Shown here in pieces: positions 57,432 through 64,000 of a stretch of 64,000 nt of DNA. This DNA comes from JACVRW01 sp963734365 (GTDB lineage: Bacteria > Actinomycetota > Thermoleophilia > Solirubrobacterales > Thermoleophilaceae). The notes under the pieces are model-generated. The model was not told where the DNA came from and made no database searches. It saw nothing but the letters and a program-made list of their open reading frames with translations. Location: the NCBI GenBank assembly GCA_963734365.1, contig CAVTGV010000006.1, forward strand, positions 339,264 through 403,263. Direction: 5' to 3'. How positions within the stretch are numbered: the first letter of the stretch is position 1; the number at the start of each line of letters is the position of its first letter. The position numbers and the translations under genes are program-made.

Positions 57432-60400
57432 TCAGCGGAGCAGGCGTCTCGGGATCTTTACGACGCGGTCGACGACCGCTCCTTGGAAGTTGCTCGGAAG
57501 GCCCGCTCCGGGCGGGGTGGAGCCCGTGATGCGAACGATTGGCACCGTGGCCGGCGTGACGTCGCCGTTGCGGTCGAAGCTGAAGGTGCCGAGCAGGCCG
57601 CCCTTGACCCGGCTCGCCTGAAGCTCTTCGAGCACCGAGGCGCGCGTCCCGTCGGAACGGGCGATGGCACGAGCGACGAGCTCGGTCGCCTGCGCCGCCT
57701 CCAGCACGAATCCGTCCGATCCGTCTGCGCCGAACTTCTCCAGGAAGCGCTCTGCGGCAGGGGTCGGGTGGAGGTACGCCCGGGGCAGATCGGTCGTGCC
57801 CACGTACAGCCCGCGAGCCGCGGGCCCGACCTGCTTGAGCACGTCGGGAACCCCCTCGCCCAGGAAGAAGAAGCCGGCCATGATCTTCAGCCGCGTTCCG
57901 AGCCGGCCGCGCAGAGCACGTACCAGCCGGTCGCCACCGAAGAACGGGTCGCCGCCCAGCACGACGCCCTGCGCCCCCGAGCGCGCGACCCTGTCCGCGA
58001 GCCTCGCGTAGTCCCTTGCCACCGGGTCGTAAGAGGCCGATCCGGCGATCGGCACCCCGAGCCGCTGCGCGGCATACCGGAACGGCTTGCTGAGCAACCC
58101 CTTCCAGAAGTCCGAGCCGTCGTCGAGCACATACACGCTCCTCAGGCCGAGCTGCTGCGCCAATCGCGCGTACGCGGCGCCGTGCATGTCATCCAGAGGT
58201 AACACCCGGACGTAGTTGCGGATGCCGGTGGGGTAGAAGATGTCCGGCTCGCCCCGGAAGCCCGCGGGCGCCGGCAGGCCGGGACGGGTCAGGCCTGGAT
58301 ATGTGTTCGCCGGGCTGATCATCGCCAGCGGCCCGCCCGGCGCCCGGTTGAGGCTCGGAATCTCGACCTGGGCGCAGTCCGAGTTATAGGTTCCGATCAC
58401 GGCTACGAGCTGTTCCGCCCTGGCGTAGGCGTCGGCGTTTGCCGCGCACCTGCGGCTGTCCATCCAACCGGTCTGGGCGGTCGAGTCGTCGCAGGAGCGG
58501 TAGCCGAGTGCGTGTTGGCCGGCCCTGAAGTCGCGTCGCTCGAGCACGAACCGGATGGCGTCGGCCATCGCGCGCGGGCCGGCGGCGAAATGCCCCTGGA
58601 GCGGGAGGTCCGAGGCGATCAGGACGTCGGGATCCGCGCTGCCTGACAGCAACTCGCCGCACGATGGAGCGGGGAGCCCGTCTGCCGACACGGCTCCTGC
58701 GGTGCTCACCCAGGCCGAGCCTTCGCCGGCCGCGAGCGCCTGGACGGCACCGACGGCAGTCGCCTCGACCTGGTTCGTCTTCAGGTCGATGCGCGAGACG
58801 TTGCCGTCCTGGTGGTTCGCCGTCCAGATCGCCCCGGCGCCAGAGGCGAGGTACGTCACGCCGACGCCGACGTCGATCGACCGGAAGACGGGGTCACGTC
58901 CGGGCTCGATCCGCCAGACCAGCCCATCCCCCTCCGCGGACGCCCACACATGCCCGCCGCCGACTGCCACCGCGGAGAGATTCTGGGCGCCAAGCCGGAT
59001 CGACCGTCCGACGCTGTTGGTTCTCGGGTCGATCCGTGTCACCCCCGATTCGTCGGTAACCGATGAACCAGACCCCCTCTTTCCCGGCAGCGATCGTGAG
59101 CGGCGTTCACCTTGATCGTCGCGAGGCGCCTGCCGGTCCCGGGGTCGATCCTCGAGACGGTCTGGTCCGGATTGATCGCCCAGACGGCGCCGGCCCCGAC
59201 CGCGATCTGCGGAAAGTTCCAGGTCGGGGTTGACAGATTGCCGTTCTCGAGCCACGTCGGGGAGCCTGGTCGTTCCGCGTGATCTCCGCTGTTCGAGGGT
59301 TGACCGAGAGACTCCGTGCGCCCGCCGAGAGATCCAGACGGCTCCTCCACCGGCCGCGATGTCGATCGGGACGTCGCGCGTCCTGAAGCGCTTCACCACC
59401 GCCTTCGTCTCCGGATCGACGCGGGCGACCGTACGGTCGTCCGAGCCCAGCACCCAGACGGCCCCCTCGCCCACCGCGAGGTTGCTCGGCGGCGTGCCGG
59501 TCCCGGTGAAGGACGCGAGCCGCGTTCCGGTGCGGTCGATGGCGGCGACGCCGTCCCCGAGCGGTTCGGCCCTGCTTCCTCGCCGCCGGTCGTGAGCGCC
59601 GACGATGGCGGCGGCGACGGCCGCTGCCAGCAGCAGCCCCCCGACCAGGAGCAGGCGACCGGGCCGGCGGAGGAGCGGCGGGATGAGCGGGCGCCGCGCG
59701 GCGCGGGGCGCCCCCAGCCCGAGCTCCGCGGCTCCGGCCTCGATCAGCTCGGTGCAGCTCCCGTAGCTCTGCTCCCGGTCCTTGGCCAGCGCCTTGCTCA
59801 GCACCGGATCGAGTCGCGGATACTCGCGCAGCGGCGCGGGCTGTTCCTGCATGTGCGCCCACAGCGATCTCTGCCTCGGTCGCGCGCCGGAACGGCGGCC
59901 CGCCCGGCAAGGCATTCGTACAGCACGCAGCCCAGCGCATAGCAGTCGGCGCGGCCATCGACTGGGTCGCCGCGGATCTGCTCGGGCGCCAGGTAGTCGA
60001 GCGTGCCGACCATGCGGCCCGTGTCGGTCGAGTCTCCACCGACCTGCTTGGTGATGCCGAAGTCCGTCAGGTATGCATGCCCGTCCTCGTCGAGCAGGAC
60101 GTTGGCGGGCTTCACGTCGCGATGCACCAGCGCGCGCCGGTGAGCGGCGTCGAGCGCGTCTGCGACCTGGGCCAGCACCGCCAGTGCCCGCTCCGGCGGA
60201 GAGCTTTCCCTCGCGCTCGAGAATCGTTCTGCAGGTCGCTTCCCTCGACGAAGCGCATCGCCAGGTAGAGCTGGCCGTCGTGCTCGCCCGCCTCGTAGAT
60301 GGGGATCACGTGCGGATGGTCGAGCGATGCCGCCAGCCGCGGCTCGCGCAGGAAGCGCTCCCGGAAGCGCGCGTCCTCGGCCAGCTCGGGCGCGACCAAC

Positions 60401-60504
60401 TTGAGCGCGACCGGCCGCTCGAGCGACAGGTCGGTCGCGCGGTACACGACACCCATCCCGCCGCGCCCGACCAGCGCCTCCACGCGATAGCCGGCGAACA
60501 TCAT
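57432..60504 (-). CDS. Ser/Thr protein kinase with extracellular YncE-type propeller and ABC-type ligand-binding domain (several frameshifts)
   Basis: About 1024 aa. Cytoplasmic kinase: VGRGGMGVVYRATD, ALKLV, LVHRDVKPANVLLDEDGHAYLTDFGITK, GTLDYLAPEQIRG. A single helix (LLLVGGLLLAAAVAAAIVG) follows near residue 290. Outside: a YncE/PQQ-like propeller (NLAVGEGAVWVLGSDDRTVARVDPETKAVVKRF and NLSAVAVGGGHVWASAEGDG), then a Peripla_BP_6-type domain (VLIASDLPLQGHFAAGPRAMADAIRFVLERRDFRAG, YNSDCAQVEIPSLNRAPGGPLAMISPANTYPGL, YVLDDGSDFWKGLLSKPFRYAAQRLGV). Shifts occur near 60210, 59900, 59330 and 59080. It would sense a small ligand and phosphorylate cytosolic targets. Confidence 0.82.
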
Positions 60505-60577
60505 GCCGCGGGCTGAATGCTGCCTTCATGCGCGCTCTCCGAGTGGGCGTCGAGTCCCATGCCGACCGTACCATGGG

Positions 60578-60603
60578 GGGGCGGCGCCAGCGGGCGCCGC
60601 CCC
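60578..60603 (-). terminator. 11-bp perfect hairpin after 60634-61181 gene
   Basis: GGGGCGGCGCC (60578-60588), loop AGCG, GGCGCCGCCCC (60593-60603). It lies 31 nt past the stop of the minus-strand gene and before the kinase start. No U-tract. Confidence 0.65.
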
Positions 60604-60633
60604 TCGTCGTGCGAGGCCGGTCGGATGGGTCGC

Positions 60634-61181
60634 TCAGTGGGTCGCCACCCCGACGCCGCGCCGGCGCCGGCGCCCGGTCAGCACCAGCGCCGATCCGGCC
60701 GCGATGCTGAACAGCGCGAGCATGCCGGCCGCGCCGATGCCCGCGTCCCTCCAGTCGAAGCCGCTGGAGGGCTCGCCGGCCACGACCACCGTGGGCGTCG
60801 CGCGTATCTCGGCGCGGATCTCGCGCACCATGTCCTGCACCTCGGGCGACGCGACCAGCCTGCGCTCCGAGTCCGTGTAAGGCCCGGGACCGGCAGGGGT
60901 CCCGGAAGCTGTTGTGACGGCAGGTCCCGGGCGGCGTCGGCTGCGTCAGGCGAGCCGTAGTCCCGATTGAGCGCATACCGACCGCGGTCGGCCTCGTAGA
61001 GCCCGCGGTGCTCGGCTGCGTCGACGGCGTCGGCAGAGCGCAGGTCCTGGTACTCGTCGGCGGCCGAGGCCGCGATCGAGGACGCGGGCGGAGCAACGTC
61101 GCCGCTCGCGGCAGCGGACGCCGGCATGGCGCACACAACCAGGAGGGCCGCGGTCGTGAGAATGTGTCTACGTCGAAGCAT
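60634..61181 (-). CDS. Exported protein with C-terminal membrane anchor (one frameshift)
   Basis: MLRRRHILTTAALLVVCAMPASAAASG signal peptide, then DEYQDLRSADAVDAAEHRGLYEADRGRYALNRDYGSPDAADAARDLP. After a shift near 60890 the sequence goes on QDMVREIRAEIRATPTVVVAGEPSSGFDWRDAGIGAAGMLALFSIAAGSALVLTGRRRRR. GAAGGAGG precedes the ATG. Family unknown; similar short exported proteins are frequent in this lineage. It stands between the SARP gene and the kinase. Confidence 0.65.
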
Positions 61182-61228
61182 GTCGTCCTCCTTCAGGGCC
61201 GGCCGCCCTATGCGGCCGGATTCACGGA

Positions 61229-62901
61229 TCAGCTTGCGCCCAGCCGGTTGCAACGCGGGGTGGTCGCGGGTAAACGCCGGTAAACGGCGCGCAACCGGCT
61301 TACGCGTGCGGATCTGGTCAGCGACCAGCTGAAGGGTGTGCGGGTCTCCGCCGGCGCGAGTCCGTCCGGTCGCCTCCCGCGCCGCACGAACACCGTCGGC
61401 GCCGGCGGGGCCGTTGCGAGCTCGGTCCGGACGCGGCCGAGACCCTCCTCACGCCAGCGCTCGGACAGCCCCACCACGAGCAGGCCCGCTCCCTCGGCGA
61501 GTGCGGCGACTCCCTGGCGGCCGGGGCTCGCGAGCAGCGGCTCGGCGACGATGCCCGCGGTGCGCTGGACGATCAGCGAGGCGTCGGCGAGCAGCCGGCT
61601 CGCATCGCGTGCCCCCTCGCCGCCGTCGGCAGCCGAGCCGACTAGCCGCAGCGGGGCGCCCGTCGCGCGGGCAACCCAAGCGCCGAGCCTGAGCGCCGCC
61701 CAGTCGTGCGTTCCCGCGCCGAAGGGCACGATCACGGGCCCCTCACCCAGCGAGCCGCCGGCCTCCGCCAGCAGGGCCACGTCGCAGGGCGCCTGTTCGA
61801 GGACCACGCGCGCGTCGCCATCCAGCGGCGACGATCCAGCATCCATGAGGAGCAGGTCGACGTTCTCCTGGCCGGCGAGCCGGACGACGTCCTCGCCTCG
61901 CTGCGGGGAGGAGAACGCCGCGGTCCTGGCGGCGAGTCCGGCGGCCAGCAGCTGATCGCGGCGCTCTGCCAGAGCCACGGTGGCGTCACCCAGCTCAGCC
62001 GCCGGGACGACGCCCGCGACGATCAGCTCGTGTCGCGGACTCCGAGGCCGCCAGCGGCTCGGCGAGGCGAAGCAGCGGGTCGAGGCGCGGCCAGCGCCCG
62101 CGGCACGATCAAGAGCGCGCGCTCTGGCACGCGTCCCTCGGGCGGCTCCTGGCGCTGGACCCCGGCTTCCAGGTCGAGTGCCGGGTCCTGCCGCAGGATC
62201 GCCTGCTCGAGATGCTTCAGCTCTTCCCCGGGCTCGAGGCCGAGCTCCTCCGAGAGCTCGCGCCGAGCCGTCACGGTACGCGTCGAGGGCCTCGGCCTGG
62301 CGGCCGGACCGGTAGAGGGCGAGCATGAGCTGAAAGCGCAGCCGCTCCCGCAGCGGGTTGCCGGACGATCAACGCCTCGAGCTCGCCGACCAGATCTGCG
62401 TGGCGGCCGACCACCAGGTCCGCGTCGATCCGCTGCTCGAGCACAGCCATCCGGAGCTCCTCGAGCCGTGCTATCTCGGGCTGGGCGAACGGCTCGTACG
62501 CCAGGTCAGCGAGCGCCGGACCGCGCCAGAGGGCAAGCGCGTCGCGTAGCTTCAGCGCGGCCCGGCGCGCGGTCGGCCCGCCGCGCCTCGCCCACCAGCT
62601 GCTCGAAGTGGGCCAGGTCTAGCTCGGACGGCTCGACGTGGAGCACGTAGCCGGGCGCGTGCGTGGCGAGCCGCTCGTCTCCCAGCTGCTTGCGCAGCCG
62701 GGAGACGTAGACCTGGATGCTCTTGTTGCACGTGGCGGGCGGCGCGGCCCCCCACAGCAGGTCGATCAGGCGATCGACCGAGACGAGCTCGTTCGCTTGG
62801 AGCAGAAGGATCGCCAAGAGCGAGCGCTGCTTGGCGCCGCCGAGCGCAAGAGGGCGATCACACTCGACCACCTCCAGTGGGCCAAGGAGCCGAAAGTCCA
62901 T
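61229..62901 (-). CDS. SARP/BTAD transcriptional regulator with universal-stress-like C-terminal domains (several frameshifts)
   Basis: N-terminal winged helix (MDFRLLGPLEVVECDRPLALGGAKQRSLLAILLLQANELVSVDRLIDLLWGAAPPATCNKSIQVYVSRLRKQLGDERLATHAPGYVLHVEPSELD), then BTAD helices in other frames (LKLRDALALWRGPALADLAYEPFAQPEIARLEELR, LRERLRFQLMLALYRSGRQAEALDAYRD, RRELSEELGLEPGEELKHLEQAILRQDP). C-terminal part: HELIVAGVVPAAELGDATVALAERRDQLLAAGL, VDLLLMDAGSSPLDGD and GPVIVPFGAGTHDWAALRLGAWVARATGAPLRLVG, like UspA domains. At least four shifts. A DNA-binding regulator, possibly of the neighbouring kinase gene. Confidence 0.78.
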
Positions 62902-63502
62902 ACCCGAATCGTTGCGACCGTAGCACGGCCATTAGCAACATCCGGCGGTGGCGCGCTCCTCCAATAGGACAACGAGCAGCGGCGGGAAAGCGAGACTTGC
63001 GATGTCCGACGAAGGCGAGCGCAGATGTTTCGGCCGCGGGACGACCGGAATGGAGAAGAAGCAGGCAACGAATGGCGTATCTGGCTGCGCGTCGGTAGAA
63101 ACTGCACGGTCCAAGAGACGCTTCACCCCATATCCGCGCACGCCGCCCGACAGCCCCGGGTCGAAGCGCGACGGTGACTCGAATGAGTGCGGCGCAACGG
63201 CTCGTCCCCGAGCGGCACCGGCGAGCGAATACTTCGCGAGCGGGAGTCTCTCCGAACGCCGCAGGTGCCCCCCAGACCACACCCCACGAGCCGCGCCTTC
63301 CGCCGCATAGCACGGACGGGAAGCGGCTCGGCGGAACTCAGCGCCCCAGCCCTACAACGCCGAGCGTTGGCGGGGGCGCGCGGCACACCCGGCCGCGGAG
63401 CATGTCAGAGCGAGCCGCTTGCGGCGAGCGAACGAGCGCGAAGCGCGAGAGCTCCGCGGACGGGAGTGACGCGCGCCGCCGCCCGACAGCAACCCCACAA
63501 AC
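62902..63502. other. 601-nt region without a recognisable gene
   Basis: Frames in both directions lack family features. It contains short GC-rich repeats such as GAGCGCGAAGCGCGAG near 63430 but nothing that can be named. Confidence 0.4.
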
Positions 63503-64000
63503 TCAGACCGAGTCCACCGAAAACGTGTCACAGTCACCCGGCTCCCCACGCTCGCGCCCCTTGTTGAACCAGCGGGCCCGCTGCTCACTCGTGCCATGGG
63601 TGAACGAGTCCGGATTGATGCCGCCCGAGGCACCGCGCTGAAGCCGGTCGTCGCCCACCGCCTCCGACGCCCCCACCGCCTCCTCCACGTCGCCCTCCTC
63701 GAGGTCGCCCGCTTCGTAGACGGTGTGGGCCCACACACCGGCGTAGCAGTCGGCCTGCAGCTCCAGACGCACCGACAGCCGGTTCGTGTCCCCCGGGTTC
63801 TGCTGCTGAAGGCGCCGCACCTCGGAGCTCGTGCCGAGCTGGTTCTGCACGTGGTGCCCGAGCTCGTGGGCGATCACGTAGGCCCAGGCGAAGTCGCCGG
63901 AGGCCCCGAGCTGCTGGGTCATGTCGTTGTAGAAGGAGAGGTCCACGTACACGCGCTGATCGGCCGGGCAGTAGAACGGGCCCACCGCCGACGACGCGCT
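63503..64000 (-). CDS. Neutral zinc metallopeptidase (YpfJ family), partial at right edge
   Basis: The C-terminal 165 residues, cut by the window edge: SASSAVGPFYCPADQRVYVDLSFYNDMTQQLGASGDFAWAYVIAHELGHHVQNQLG. HELGHH supplies the zinc ligands and catalytic Glu; the downstream ELQADCYAGVWAH segment provides the third ligand. The ending NPDSFTHGTSEQRARWFNKGRERGEPGDCDTF is typical of YpfJ. Family members are membrane- or secreted neutral zinc peptidases; function in cells is poorly known. Confidence 0.93.
   Translation of the reverse strand, partial: SASSAVGPFYCPADQRVYVDLSFYNDMTQQLGASGDFAWAYVIAHELGHHVQNQLGTSSEVRRLQQQNPGDTNRLSVRLELQADCYAGVWAHTVYEAGDLEEGDVEEAVGASEAVGDDRLQRGASGGINPDSFTHGTSEQRARWFNKGRERGEPGDCDTFSVDSV

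Noticed and set aside
57199..57529. Short frames on both strands between the SDR relic and the kinase.
   Set aside because: No ribosome-binding site or family features; overlaps the kinase 3' end.
62948..63502. Several 70-150 residue frames near the right edge.
   Set aside because: No recognisable motif, start site or neighbour logic; they look like random open frames in GC-rich DNA.

Overview
The window is very GC-rich, with dense coding, many GTG starts, TGA stops and ATGA/GTGA overlaps between neighbours. This fits an actinobacterium. The mix of delta-60 and RTX-like secreted proteins, F420/flavin LLM oxidoreductases, a GlxA-like copper oxidase, a vitamin B12-dependent ribonucleotide reductase and Ser/Thr-kinase/SARP chimeras suggests the Thermoleophilia (Solirubrobacterales); that placement is inference. 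Many genes need one or more 1-base shifts to read through (for example the MFS transporter, MBL hydrolase, epimerase, response regulator, holB and SARP regulator), while other long genes (nrdJ, the 1410-aa helicase, the copper oxidase) are clean. Indel errors are therefore likely in places, and real decay in others.

Layout. 1-16 kb is ordinary chromosome: M20 hydrolase, anti-sigma-type ATPase, aldo/keto reductase, two LLM oxidoreductases, XRE, TetR and PaiB-type regulators, EamA and DHA2 transporters, a metallo-beta-lactamase-fold hydrolase and small enzymes. 16-21 kb carries secreted proteins (trypsin-like protease, SGNH-type protein, cupredoxin lipoprotein), an IS481 transposase relic and a long gene-poor stretch. 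21-27 kb holds nrdJ and nrdR, with two NrdR-box-like sites in the promoter region shared with a divergent secreted copper-radical oxidase. 27-34 kb has an RTX-like protein and a tightly overlapped minus-strand run (DUF1772, cupin, two bicupins around a DHFR/RibD-like reductase, AraC regulator), then an epimerase. 34-41 kb has a delta-60 protein, a two-component system bracketed by two acidic Asp/Gly/Ser-rich exported proteins, then tmk-holB, a membrane protein, a DUF192 protein and tRNA-Thr(CGT).

41.4-53.4 kb, just after the tRNA, is a visibly less GC-rich defence island. It begins with a 2.3-kb cassette bounded by 31-bp inverted repeats (30/31 identical) and 14-bp direct repeats. The cassette carries an unrecognised protein, a membrane protein and a PD-(D/E)XK nuclease fused to a nucleoside-deoxyribosyltransferase/TIR-like domain, but no transposase. 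Next come a Mokosh type II-like SF1 helicase with a PLD nuclease domain, a PH-SHOCT protein, the C-terminal half of a Cas1-like protein without any CRISPR array, and a broken McrBC pair. A truncated integrase lies at 55.3 kb.

53.7-64 kb returns to secreted and signalling genes: a beta-propeller protein, an O-methyltransferase, an SDR relic, a Ser/Thr kinase fused to an extracellular propeller and a substrate-binding domain, a small exported protein, a SARP regulator with universal-stress-like domains, and a partial zinc metallopeptidase at the right edge.
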